Source: Mycobacterium sp. JS623 | GTDB taxonomy: Bacteria; Actinomycetota; Actinomycetes; Mycobacteriales; Mycobacteriaceae | Reading direction: 5' to 3' | Assembly (NCBI RefSeq): GCF_000328565.1 | Contig: NC_019966.1 | Coordinates: forward strand, 1,612,001 to 1,676,000 | Length of the DNA stretch: 64,000 bases | In this document: positions 31,199-38,753 of the stretch, piece by piece | Layout: the number at the start of each line of letters is the position of its first letter | Position numbering within the stretch: position 1 is the first letter of the stretch | Notes under the pieces: model-generated | Database searches by the model: none | What the model was told of the DNA's origin: nothing | Seen by the model: the letters and a program-made list of their open reading frames with translations, nothing else | Made by a program: the position numbers and the translations under genes

Positions 31199-31816
31199 AG
31201 TATCCTTCTCGAGTTCGGACGGCAGCTCGTAGAGTTCGCGTAAGACCAGGGCGTTGCGGGCTTGGATGAGTACGCCACCCTCGTCGAGACGTCCGAGTTC
31301 GATTGGGGCGAAGCCGAGTTCGGTGCACAGTCCGGCTACCGTCGCGCTTGCCGCGGGGTCGTTGCTGGACACGAAGACCACGCGTTTCCCGAATTCGGGT
31401 GGGCGCTTCTCGGCGAGCTGCCTGGCAGCGGTTTGGTTGAACGACTTGACCACCGCGGCGCCCGGAAACGCCTCGGCGTTGTACTCGGTCGACAGGCGGC
31501 CGGCGAGGATTTGCTCGGAGTTGGGCACCAGAAACGCGTTCGTCGCGTCGACGACGATCTTGCCCGACCAGTCTGGTCGGCGCCCACCCAGCTCACGGAC
31601 CTGGAGGAACGGAATGGCCAAGATGATCACGTCCGCATCCAGGGCCGTGTCGAGGGTGGCCGGTGTGATCGAGGCGGACAGTTCGGTGACGTCGATCGTC
31701 TCCGGACCTCGCGTGTTGGCCCAGAGTGCCGGGACGCAGTGGTCGGAGAACCGTTGCGCCAGAACCGTGCCAACGGTGCCGGTGCCGACGACGGCGTACT
31801 GCACAGTGCTGGTCAT
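31154..31816 (-). CDS. NADPH-dependent F420 reductase-like protein, altered 3' end
   Basis: Rossmann protein of 220 residues in the COG2085 group (F420H2:NADP oxidoreductase-like): VVGTGTVGTVLAQRF, ANTRGPETIDV, IILAIPFLQVRELG, IVVDATNAF and KSFNQTAARQL. The last ~17 residues (TQVTSAYHWRSHFSA) are encoded by DNA that belongs to the YceI remnant, so the natural end has been replaced. Start ATG 31816 overlaps the DoxX-like stop (ATGA). Confidence 0.75.
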   Translation of the reverse strand: MTSTVQYAVVGTGTVGTVLAQRFSDHCVPALWANTRGPETIDVTELSASITPATLDTALDADVIILAIPFLQVRELGGRRPDWSGKIVVDATNAFLVPNSEQILAGRLSTEYNAEAFPGAAVVKSFNQTAARQLAEKRPPEFGKRVVFVSSNDPAASATVAGLCTELGFAPIELGRLDEGGVLIQARNALVLRELYELPSELEKDTQVTSAYHWRSHFSA

Positions 31817-32088
31817 CGCACGACCTCCGCGGTCCGGGCGGCGGCGATGAAGACCGCCAGCGTCAGGATCGGCGCGATGCCGGTGAGCCACGGCACGATC
31901 AGACCGAGAGCGCCAGCCACCTCGACGCCGCCGATGAGTTTGATCGACGTCGCAGACAACGCCTCGGCGGCGCCTGCCGTGGAGGGGTTCTCCGCTAGGC
32001 GCTCCTTGGACTTCAGCAGTTTCGTGCCACCGATAAAGAGATATGCAGCGGCGAGTAGTACGGACGCGATCCATACCGCGATGTTCAC
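31813..32088 (-). CDS. DoxX-like membrane protein, shortened
   Basis: Protein of 91 residues with MNIAVWIASVLLAAAYLFIG, KLLKSKERLAENP and IKLIGGVEVAGALGLIVPWL as in DoxX/DUF4064-like proteins of about 120-130 residues. The third and fourth helices with the HxRRGE loop are missing: TGIAPILT runs straight into LAVFIAAARTAEVVR, suggesting an in-frame loss of about 30 residues. It is coupled to the reductase gene by ATGA. Function of the family in actinobacteria is unclear. Confidence 0.65.
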   Translation of the reverse strand: MNIAVWIASVLLAAAYLFIGGTKLLKSKERLAENPSTAGAAEALSATSIKLIGGVEVAGALGLIVPWLTGIAPILTLAVFIAAARTAEVVR

Positions 32089-32126
32089 GAGGGCTCCTCG
32101 AAGACGTGGGATTGGCGCAGGGCGGC

Positions 32127-32753
32127 TCAGCCGGAGAATTCGGTGGCACCGAGTGCGACGTCGAAGTTGTCCAGTCCATGACGGGCGAGGCCCATGAGGA
32201 CCAGGCTCGTTCCCTCCAGCCAGTGCGCCATGGTCAAGCCGCCGACGTCCAACGGGCGCAGCCCAAGGCTTTTGACGAGTTCGGCCACGGCCGCCTTGGC
32301 CTGCGCATCATCGCCGGCCATGAACACATCCAACGTCCGACCCTTCTCCAGGACGTGACCGAAGACGGTGTTGAAGGCCTTCACCACGCGGGCGCCGGCC
32401 GGAGCCGCCTTGGCGACTTCCTGGGCGATCGAGGTGTCGGCGGGGAGGGCAAGCCCGTCGGCATCGGCGTTGAAGGGGTTGCTGATGTCGACGATGACCT
32501 TGTCGGCCAACGCGTTTCCGTACTTGGTGATGACCGGCACGACATCGGCGTACCTCAGGGCCACAATCACGATATCCCCGGCCGGGGCGGCGCCGAACTC
32601 TCCCGTCGTGGTGCTGCCGCCGAGAGTCGTGGCGAGGTCAGCTGCCTTGGACCGATCGCGGCCGATGACCTCGACGGTGTTGCCTCCCGCTACCGCCAGT
32701 GCGCCGATGGCGCGGGCCATGTTGCCGGTGCCGATGATGCTGATGCTGCTCAT
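32127..32753 (-). CDS. NADPH-dependent F420 reductase-like protein (intact copy)
   Basis: Rossmann-fold protein of 208 residues: SIIGTGNMARAIGALAVAGG, EVIGRDRSKAADLA, DIVIVALRYADVV, VIVDISNPFNADADG, VVKAFNTVFGHVL and LDVFMAGDD. It belongs to the F420H2:NADP oxidoreductase-like group; cofactor preference is not established. It is divergent from a decayed MarR gene with a promoter region nearly the same as that between 34738 and 34833, where a second copy of this gene has been gutted but MarR is intact. Confidence 0.82.
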   Translation of the reverse strand: MSSISIIGTGNMARAIGALAVAGGNTVEVIGRDRSKAADLATTLGGSTTTGEFGAAPAGDIVIVALRYADVVPVITKYGNALADKVIVDISNPFNADADGLALPADTSIAQEVAKAAPAGARVVKAFNTVFGHVLEKGRTLDVFMAGDDAQAKAAVAELVKSLGLRPLDVGGLTMAHWLEGTSLVLMGLARHGLDNFDVALGATEFSG

Positions 32754-32781
32754 GAGATGTCCTGTCTTTCCTACTGGATAA

Positions 32782-32843
32782 AAGGTTGACTACTCCACCA
32801 TATGCGGATTGGTGACCATGTCAACCAATCCAGGAGGATCGAG
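32782..32843. promoter_or_regulatory. Divergent promoter/operator of reductase-MarR module A
   Basis: AAGGTTGACTACTCCACCAT and GTCAACCAATCCAGGAGG frame the region. On the minus strand TTGACA, 16 bases, TATGGT form a good promoter for the reductase gene, and TTGAC/GTCAA arms lie symmetrically. The same elements recur at module B. Confidence 0.6.
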
Positions 32844-32847
32844 GCGG

Positions 32848-33015
32848 ATGGAAGCGAACCGCGCGAGCCCGCGTGGACACAGCGTCCCGGCGAGCCTTCT
32901 CGCACGCCCGGCATCACCTTTGGCGTGCACGTGCGCCGGGGGCCTGTCCTGGGCCGACTACCGGATCCTCGCGGTGCGTTCCGGGGCGTGGCCATCACTC
33001 CTCGTTGGTGCGTAA
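32848..33015 (+). pseudogene. MarR family regulator remnant
   Basis: The sequence lines up with the intact MarR gene at 34833: ATGGAAGCGAAC for the start, then in one frame RRAFSHARHHL (intact: WRAFVHAHHQL) and in another GGLSWADYRILAV (intact: SGLSGADYEVLAL). Frames change at least twice, and everything after the first third is missing. It overlaps the 3' end of the NTF2-like gene on the other strand. The module-A promoter thus survives without its regulator. Confidence 0.7.
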
Positions 33016-33426
33016 TTCCCACGGCGGCATGCCAATCGCCTCGGCGAGGTTGCGCTGCAGCGCAATGCCGGCCGGCAGCGTTCGGTAGAAGATGCTCACG
33101 TCGGCGATCTTGCCGTCCGCGTCGAGCAGGACGAAGAAGATGCCGTTGACCGCGGCGTGTCCGACTTGAAGCCGGAAGTGTGCGGCGTGGTGGGTCTCTC
33201 CGCTGAGGACCTCCATGTAGGTGTCGTCGGAGGACAGTGTGTTGACTTTCTTGATGGTCTGCACGGCGGCGTCGCGGCCGGTGACCGGCTCATCGCCGAA
33301 CGGGCCGTACAGCGCCACGTCCTCGGCGAGCAGGCCGGCGAGGGTGTTCTCGTCGACGCCGCCGTGAATGCAGTCCACGAAGGCTGCCAAGGTGTCGCGG
33401 TGCGCGGCGAAGGTGGTCATGGTCAC
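32995..33426 (-). CDS. NTF2/SnoaL-like protein
   Basis: Protein of 143 residues of the nuclear-transport-factor-2 fold: ALYGPFGDEPVTGRDAAVQT, FRLQVGHAAVNGIFFVLLDA and GKIADVSIFYRTLPAGIAL. GAGTGACC precedes the start. It could be a polyketide-cyclase-like or delta-isomerase-like enzyme or a binding protein. It is followed on the same strand by the reductase gene and preceded by an SDR gene. Confidence 0.78.
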   Translation of the reverse strand: MTMTTFAAHRDTLAAFVDCIHGGVDENTLAGLLAEDVALYGPFGDEPVTGRDAAVQTIKKVNTLSSDDTYMEVLSGETHHAAHFRLQVGHAAVNGIFFVLLDADGKIADVSIFYRTLPAGIALQRNLAEAIGMPPWELRTNEE

Positions 33427-33466
33427 TCCTCGTAGTGGGGGAAAATCGGTTGGTGCGCCGAGGCCG

Positions 33467-34405
33467 TCAGCTGGCGGCGAAGTAGTGACCGTTATCCAGG
33501 TCGGCCATAAGTGCGGGCTGAGTCGGTTCCCAACCCAGGGTCTGGCGGGTGATGAGGTTGGCGGCCGGGTAGTTCTTCGTGACGATGCTCGCGAGGGCCC
33601 CGAAGTACCCCGGCACCATCAGTTCATCCGCGGGAACACTGACGACGGGCAAGTCCAGACGGCTGCCGATGGCCTCGGCGATCTTTCGGAACGAAATGCC
33701 CTCGTCCTGGACCGCGTGCCAATACCTGCCAGCCGGACCCTTCTCCAGCGACAAACGGAACAGCGAGGCGACATCGCGGATGTGCACGGCGCTCCACGCG
33801 TTCGCGCCGTCTCCGGGGTATCCGGCGAAGCCCTTGTCCTTCGCGAGAGCGATCAGCTGCGGGAGGAAGCCGGCAGTATCGGTCGTGTCGTGCGCGATGA
33901 GCGGAAGCCGCACGATCGATGACCGCACTCCTCGCTCGGCAAGGCCGACTACGGTGATTTCCACGACATTGCGCGCCCGCAGGGTGCCCTTGTCCTCCTC
34001 CCTGCTGGGAAGGGCCGGGTCCTCTTCCGTGGCCGCCCGGCCCAGTCCCTGCCCGGGGCCGCCGATGCTGCCGGCCGCGACCAGCGGCTTTCCGGTTCCC
34101 GCGAGTGCCTCGCCGTAGGCGAGCATGATCTGGAGTTCGGCGGCGGCCACGGCGTCCATCCCGCCGGACGGAAGCAGGTCCTGCCTATGGGCTACGTGGA
34201 TGACACCGTCGGAGTCCGCGGCCGCCTCCTTGAGCCCGTCGAGATCCTCGAGGCTGCCGCGACACACCGTCGCGCCCAGCGCCGACAGGGCCACCGCGGA
34301 TTCGTCGGACCGGGCCAGGCCGGTGACGTCGTGCCCGGCGGCGATCAGTTCGGGGATGATGTGCGAGCCGGCGTGGCCGGTCCCGCCGGTAACGAAAACG
34401 CGCAT
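33467..34405 (-). CDS. Extended/atypical SDR, NAD(P)H-binding
   Basis: Rossmann protein of 312 residues with VFVTGGTGHAGSHIIPELIA at the N-terminus, VIHVAHRQDLLPSGGMDAVA, and a C-terminal substrate domain (AWSAVHIRDVASLFRLSLEK, GPAGRYWHAVQDEGISFRKI). The YxxxK pair is not obvious, as in atypical SDRs and NmrA-like proteins. AAAAGGAGAG is upstream. It lies between the two reductase/MarR modules and is probably co-transcribed with the NTF2-like gene. Confidence 0.82.
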   Translation of the reverse strand: MRVFVTGGTGHAGSHIIPELIAAGHDVTGLARSDESAVALSALGATVCRGSLEDLDGLKEAAADSDGVIHVAHRQDLLPSGGMDAVAAAELQIMLAYGEALAGTGKPLVAAGSIGGPGQGLGRAATEEDPALPSREEDKGTLRARNVVEITVVGLAERGVRSSIVRLPLIAHDTTDTAGFLPQLIALAKDKGFAGYPGDGANAWSAVHIRDVASLFRLSLEKGPAGRYWHAVQDEGISFRKIAEAIGSRLDLPVVSVPADELMVPGYFGALASIVTKNYPAANLITRQTLGWEPTQPALMADLDNGHYFAAS

Positions 34406-34456
34406 GGTGCTCTCCTTTTGATAGGGGTGATGGTGATGGTTGGTGGTGGGTAGCGA

Positions 34457-34738
34457 TCAGCTGAGAATGTTGACGCCAAGAAAGAAGTTGGTGTGCTTGA
34501 CGGAATGGGCGACGAGGCCCAGATGCAGCAGGGTGGCGTGCTCCAGGGCCCGCGCCATCGCCAGCGGCCCGGTGTCCAGCGGGCGCATTCCCATGCTCTC
34601 GACGAACGCCGACACAGTCACCTTCGCCTCGGCGTCGTCGTCGGCGATGAACACGTCCAATGCGCGACCCTCGGCGAGCGCCCGACCGGCTAGGGCGCTG
34701 ACCATGTTTCCGGTCGCGATGACGCTGATACTGCTCAT
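34457..34738 (-). pseudogene. Reductase gene of module B, internal in-frame deletion
   Basis: The product begins SSISVIATGNMVSALAGRAL, matching the start of the intact reductase (SSISIIGTGNMARAIGALAV), then jumps to RALDVFIADDDAEAKVTVSA, matching residues about 140 onward (RTLDVFMAGDDAQAKAAVAE). Some 110 residues, most of the Rossmann domain, are missing and the glycine motif is altered (ATGNM). The reading frame is kept, giving 93 residues that cannot bind the cofactor normally. Confidence 0.75.
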
Positions 34739-34767
34739 CACGCATCCCGTCTAGACTCACAGTTGAA

Positions 34768-34823
34768 GGTTGACTCCTCCACCATAAGAGATTTGGTAGA
34801 GCTGTCAACCAAACCAGGAGGCG
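34768..34823. promoter_or_regulatory. Divergent promoter/operator of reductase-MarR module B
   Basis: AAGGTTGACTCCTCCACCAT and GTCAACCAAACCAGGAGG match module A. The minus strand has TTGACA, 16 bases, TATGGT; ACCA and TGGT half-sites frame the centre and are candidates for MarR binding. Confidence 0.6.
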
Positions 34824-34832
34824 TAGACGCTG

Positions 34833-35312
34833 ATGGAACCGAACTGGCTGAACGCGCGTGAAGCCCGCGCCTGGCGTGCCTTCGTGCACGCACACCATCA
34901 GCTCGAAGTCCACCTATCCCGACGCTTGCAGGAATCGGGCCTGTCCGGTGCCGACTACGAGGTCCTGGCGTTGCTCTCGGCTCTGGACGGGGATCGCATG
35001 CCCGCCCGCGACCTGGGCAACGCACTGGGCTGGGAGAAAAGCCGTGTGTCCCACCAGGTTCGGCGCATGCAGACCGACGGTCTGATCAGCCGTGAACCCA
35101 ATCCCGACGACGCCCGCAGCACCATGGTCTGCTTGCTGCCGGCCGGCCGCGCTGCCGTCGAGAAGGCGGCGCCCGGGCACGTGGAGGACGTCCGCCGGAA
35201 CTTCATCGACCTGATGACCCCCGCTGAACTCGACATGCTTGCCGCCCTCCACGAACGAATACTGCACCACCTCACCGAGGACCAGGACTCTTCCGCCGCA
35301 GACAAGCGCTGA
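34833..35312 (+). CDS. MarR family regulator
   Basis: Winged-helix regulator of 159 residues: AWRAFVHAHHQLEVHLSRRL, SGLSGADYEVLALLSAL, RDLGNALGWEKSRVSHQVRR (recognition helix), and the wing REPNPDDARSTMVCLLPAGR. It is divergent from the gutted reductase copy and, through the shared promoter, may also control the intact reductase gene 2 kb away, whose own MarR is broken. GGAGGCG lies 12 bases before the ATG. Confidence 0.87.
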   Translation: MEPNWLNAREARAWRAFVHAHHQLEVHLSRRLQESGLSGADYEVLALLSALDGDRMPARDLGNALGWEKSRVSHQVRRMQTDGLISREPNPDDARSTMVCLLPAGRAAVEKAAPGHVEDVRRNFIDLMTPAELDMLAALHERILHHLTEDQDSSAADKR

Positions 35313-35625
35313 TAGCCAAGCGCTCTACAGATGACACTCAAGGTCGCTGACGTCGATGCTCAGAGTACGTTCGTCGAACTTGATGCTTCTCATGAGATAT
35401 CTTGTTCTGTAGTGACATTCGCGTCATGCCCCTTGTCGCCAGATCCGGCACGCGGCCCCGCCCCGGCCGACTAGTCCCGAGTCTCAGCGAACGTTGACTC
35501 CCTGTGCGTAAGGAGTTCCCATGGCTGCATGCCAAGCAGACCAGCAAGGCGCCGCTGCATCTGGACGCCGGACGGCAGCGGGCGCGGTCTCGCGCATGCC
35601 GCTGCCGCCGAGCAAGGAGATTAGG
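35313..35625. other. Gene-free region between MarR and conserved hypothetical gene
   Basis: No gene is supported. At 35383-35410 the sequence TGATGCTTCTCATGAGATAT resembles the start region of the intact reductase at 32740-32767, and on the minus strand it opens a 22-codon frame (35325-35393); it could be a third trace of the reductase module. The rest, including an ATG at 35521, shows no family resemblance. Confidence 0.4.
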
Positions 35626-36345
35626 ATGGCCGATTTGCTTGACGCCGTACTTCAGGCCCACGGCGGACTGGACCGCTGGAATCAGTTCACCCGCGTAGTA
35701 GCGACCATCGTCACGGGGGGAGAGCTCTGGGCCATCAAGGGCCAACCTCAGGATCCGCTGCCAAGGCGGATGTCCGCCACATTGCATCACGAGTGGGCAT
35801 CGGTACGACCCTTCGGCGCGGATGACCAGAAGACCGACTTCACTCCTGGACGCGTCGCGATCGAAAAGCTCGATGGCGCAGTTGTTTCCGAACGAACTCA
35901 CCCTCGCGCGTCGTTCAACGGCCATGAATTCTCGTCGCCGTGGGACCCGCTACAGCGCGCCTATTTCAACGGCTACGCGATGTGGACCTACCTCACCACA
36001 CCATTTCTGTTGAGGCTTGAGGGCGTTTCGGTTTACGAAATAGCCCCGGTTACCGAAGACGGTCAAACCTGGCGCGGTCTACAGGCGCGGTTTCCATCGC
36101 AGATCGCGACGCACAGTTCGGCGCAGGAGTTTTACTTCGGAGACGACAATCTGTTGCGTCGCCACGACTACCGTGTCGAAGTCGCCGGAGGCTTCCCTGC
36201 CGTTCAATATGTTCACGACATCGTTGAGGCCGACGGCATCAAGCTGCCCTCAAAACGGTTGGCCTACCTAGCCGACGACCAAGGTAACGCAATACCCGAT
36301 CGGGTGATGGTCTCAATCGACCTCAGCGACATCGGCTTTGAGTAG
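35626..36345 (+). CDS. Conserved hypothetical protein, paralogue of 58760-59566
   Basis: Protein of 239 residues starting MADLLDAVLQAHGGLDRWNQ; AAGGAGATTAGG precedes the ATG. It shares its layout with the protein at 58760-59566: start LLDxVLxAHGxLxxW, then ERTHPRASFNG versus ERTDPRSSFPP, WDPLQRAYFNGYAMWTYLTT versus WDAIQAAYFTSAANWNYFTQ, and LLRRHDY versus MLRRMDY. Mostly beta strands are predicted, with no signal peptide. Function is unknown; both copies sit beside small hydrolase or lactamase-fold genes. Confidence 0.72.
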   Translation: MADLLDAVLQAHGGLDRWNQFTRVVATIVTGGELWAIKGQPQDPLPRRMSATLHHEWASVRPFGADDQKTDFTPGRVAIEKLDGAVVSERTHPRASFNGHEFSSPWDPLQRAYFNGYAMWTYLTTPFLLRLEGVSVYEIAPVTEDGQTWRGLQARFPSQIATHSSAQEFYFGDDNLLRRHDYRVEVAGGFPAVQYVHDIVEADGIKLPSKRLAYLADDQGNAIPDRVMVSIDLSDIGFE

Positions 36346-36373
36346 AGCAACACGGCACCGAACACCGACCGCC

Positions 36374-37225
36374 TCAGCGTGGCGGTAAAAGCGTGATCGC
36401 TGCGCCCCACAATGCCCCAGGGTTGATTCGCCCGGGGTGTAGCCGCAGCACCTCCCCGTAGAACTGGTCGGCGGACTCCGACGACTCGAGCAGGCGGCGC
36501 GCGTCCGTGAGGTAGCGCCGAGTTGCCTGGATCTGTGACGGGTTGTTGAAGGCGTTCGGGTCCTTGTGACCGGCAATTACCGTCGCAGGGCGCAGTGCTT
36601 CGGCGGTGTCTAGGGCTACTAGCCACTCGTCAATGCCGGTGACTCCGCCGGATTCAGTCAGATACAGATGCACACCGTTGTAGACGACATCACCCGCGAC
36701 AAGCAGGCCCATCTCGGGCACATGCAGCATCGTCGTCGCATCGGTATCGGTGTGACCGACCTCGACCGGAACCAGCGCTGCACCCTCGAGTTCGAAGCCC
36801 TCGTCGACGGCGGACACGTCCAGTTCCCCCGACGGCAGCTGGCCCGGGAACACCCGATCCCAGAACTCGGCGCGGAACTTTGGATCATTTTGTGCCGCCA
36901 TCATTTTGGCGGTTCCTTCCGTCGCCAGCACCGTGACGCCAGGGAATCTCTGCAGCAGAGGGATGGCCCCGAACCAATGGTCCCCGTGGCCGTGGGTGAT
37001 GTAGATCTGGCGCAGTTGGCGACCCGACGTAGCGATCCAATCGCCGACGTCTTCGGCTTGTGCTGTGGTGAGTGGCGGATCGACGAGCACCGCGTCGCGG
37101 CTACCCATGATCAGCGTCGAGGTGATCGGCGACCACATTCGGGTCCTGCCATCGGGCAGCGGCCCTCGGCCCGATTGCGGAATCTGTTTTGTGACAAAGG
37201 TTCTGTAATGCAATTTCCGGTTCAC
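36374..37225 (-). CDS. Metallo-beta-lactamase-fold hydrolase
   Basis: Protein of 283 residues with the metal motif THGHGDHWFG, His in VEVGHTDTDATT, Asp in VAGDVVYNGVHLYL and His in AGHKDPNAF. It is closely related to the first half of the protein at 38754-40040 (same motifs and C-terminal RRYLTDARRLL helix). Members hydrolyse esters, lactones or thioesters. It is the last gene of a five-gene operon; its start overlaps the hydrolase stop (ATGA). Confidence 0.85.
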   Translation of the reverse strand: MNRKLHYRTFVTKQIPQSGRGPLPDGRTRMWSPITSTLIMGSRDAVLVDPPLTTAQAEDVGDWIATSGRQLRQIYITHGHGDHWFGAIPLLQRFPGVTVLATEGTAKMMAAQNDPKFRAEFWDRVFPGQLPSGELDVSAVDEGFELEGAALVPVEVGHTDTDATTMLHVPEMGLLVAGDVVYNGVHLYLTESGGVTGIDEWLVALDTAEALRPATVIAGHKDPNAFNNPSQIQATRRYLTDARRLLESSESADQFYGEVLRLHPGRINPGALWGAAITLLPPR

Positions 37226-38016
37226 TTGGCCACCTCTTCGATGGCGTCGATGAAGTCGAGGATCAGTGTCGCGACGGTCCCGGGGTACTCGGCGTGCACC
37301 CAGTGCCCGCCCTTGTCGATGACTTTGACGTCGGGTTGGTCGAAGCGCGGACTGATGGTGTCGACGAGCTGTTCAGTGACGAAACCGTCGGCGCCGCCGC
37401 GGATGATCGTCACCGGACCGCGGTATGCGCTCGTCGCAGGTGCATCGCTGATCCCGGTGTTCCAGACGTCGACGTAGTGGGCCGTGACATCTCTAGCGAC
37501 TGGGGCGCCGATGCCGGTGAGCCGGTCCAGCTGCTCCTCGCTGAGGTGAGGCGACAACTCGGCGCGCAGGCGGCGTTGCGCCGCATGGTCACCACCAAGG
37601 GCGCGGAACGGGGCGACCACCTCGTCGGGCAACTGCGTGCCGCCGAGCGGGACGGGGGTGAGCAGCACCAGTCCGCGAACGCGGTCGGGATGCTGCGCGG
37701 CCACCAGTTCTGCGACCTGCGTGCCAAGACTTTGGCCGACGACGATTATCGGACCATCGATGCGCGCGATGATGTCGGCGGCCTCGGTGGCGAGCGATTC
37801 CAGCGTGACAAGGCATGCGTCATCGACCGACGCGCTTCGCGTGCCGAAGCCGGGGAGGTCGTAGCGCACGACCCCGGCCTCGCCGGCAAGGCAATCGACC
37901 AGGCCGTCCCATATCGACGCGTCGTCGAGGAAGCCGTGGATCAACAGCAATGTGGGCGCGCCGGCTGTGTCCGCTGGTGTGCGAGTGACGCGAAACCCGT
38001 TCGCTGAGTTAGTCAT
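37222..38016 (-). CDS. Alpha/beta hydrolase
   Basis: Serine hydrolase of 264 residues: IHGFLDDASIWDGL, YDLPGFGTRS, nucleophile in VVGQSLGTQV, Asp in GGADGFV and His in GGHWVHAEYP. It looks like the 3-oxoadipate-lactonase/esterase type. ATG 38016 shares one base with the flavin-reductase stop (TAATG) and its own stop overlaps the next gene, so it is coupled on both sides. Confidence 0.85.
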   Translation of the reverse strand: MTNSANGFRVTRTPADTAGAPTLLLIHGFLDDASIWDGLVDCLAGEAGVVRYDLPGFGTRSASVDDACLVTLESLATEAADIIARIDGPIIVVGQSLGTQVAELVAAQHPDRVRGLVLLTPVPLGGTQLPDEVVAPFRALGGDHAAQRRLRAELSPHLSEEQLDRLTGIGAPVARDVTAHYVDVWNTGISDAPATSAYRGPVTIIRGGADGFVTEQLVDTISPRFDQPDVKVIDKGGHWVHAEYPGTVATLILDFIDAIEEVAK

Positions 38017-38741
38017 TATGACGCCGCCTTGGTGGAGCCCGACGGTGACCATTCACCCGTGTCGATGGGCGAGTAGTCGGTGGCGCGCCCGTCGAGGCGG
38101 CCGGCGCGCAGCGCGGTGAGCTCTTCGACCAGTTGTTCGGGGAGCGGCGTGGTGAAGATGTTGTTCACCATGGTGTATTCGCCGGCGAGTCGCCCGAACG
38201 CTCCCAGTGCGCCGGTGTCGATGCGCCCGTTGGGCAGATACAGATCGTCGCGGATGTGGATGCGCGTGACTCGTCCCCACACGACATGGTCCGGCAGCGG
38301 TGGCATCGGGATGATGCGGTCCACCACGCATTCGAAGGAAATCGGCGCTTCACTGATGCGCGGCGCGGAGATCACTTCGGATGCAGCCTTCTTCAGGCCG
38401 AGGGCCTGGAACTCGTCTACGTCGCTATCGAATTCGTACGCGGAGCGGTGCACGGCGTCCGCCAGCCCGATGTTGGCGATATTGACGACGAACTCACCTG
38501 TGTCGCGGATGTTGACGAATGTGTCTTTGAGCGTGGTCCCGTCGGAGCGCGGCTGCAACGTGATCGAGAGCACCGGCGGGAAACGTCCGACGACGGTGAA
38601 GAAGGACACAGGCGCGACATTGCCCACTCCGGTGGTCGACTGGGTGCTGACCCAGGCGATTGCGCGCGGCAATATGCTGCCGATGAGAAGTTTGTAGCTC
38701 GACGTCGGGTCAAGATCGCCGGGGTCGATGGTGATCATCAT
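38016..38741 (-). CDS. Flavin reductase-like FMN-binding split-barrel protein
   Basis: Protein of 241 residues: YKLLIGSILPRAIAWVSTQS, NVAPVSFFTVVGRFPPVLSI, TLKDTFVNIRDTGEFVVNIA, HVVWGRVTRIHIRDDLY. This is the flavin-reductase/ DIM6-NTAB FMN-binding family, usually supplying reduced FMN to a monooxygenase or acting alone as an oxidoreductase. No monooxygenase is encoded in the operon. AAGGAG lies before two consecutive ATGs; the first is used. Confidence 0.86.
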   Translation of the reverse strand: MMITIDPGDLDPTSSYKLLIGSILPRAIAWVSTQSTTGVGNVAPVSFFTVVGRFPPVLSITLQPRSDGTTLKDTFVNIRDTGEFVVNIANIGLADAVHRSAYEFDSDVDEFQALGLKKAASEVISAPRISEAPISFECVVDRIIPMPPLPDHVVWGRVTRIHIRDDLYLPNGRIDTGALGAFGRLAGEYTMVNNIFTTPLPEQLVEELTALRAGRLDGRATDYSPIDTGEWSPSGSTKAAS

Positions 38742-38753
38742 TTTCTCCTTTGT

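Noticed and set aside
35338..35925. 195-codon minus-strand frame
   Set aside because: It spans a gene-free region and the start of the conserved gene on the other strand, with no motif or start signal.
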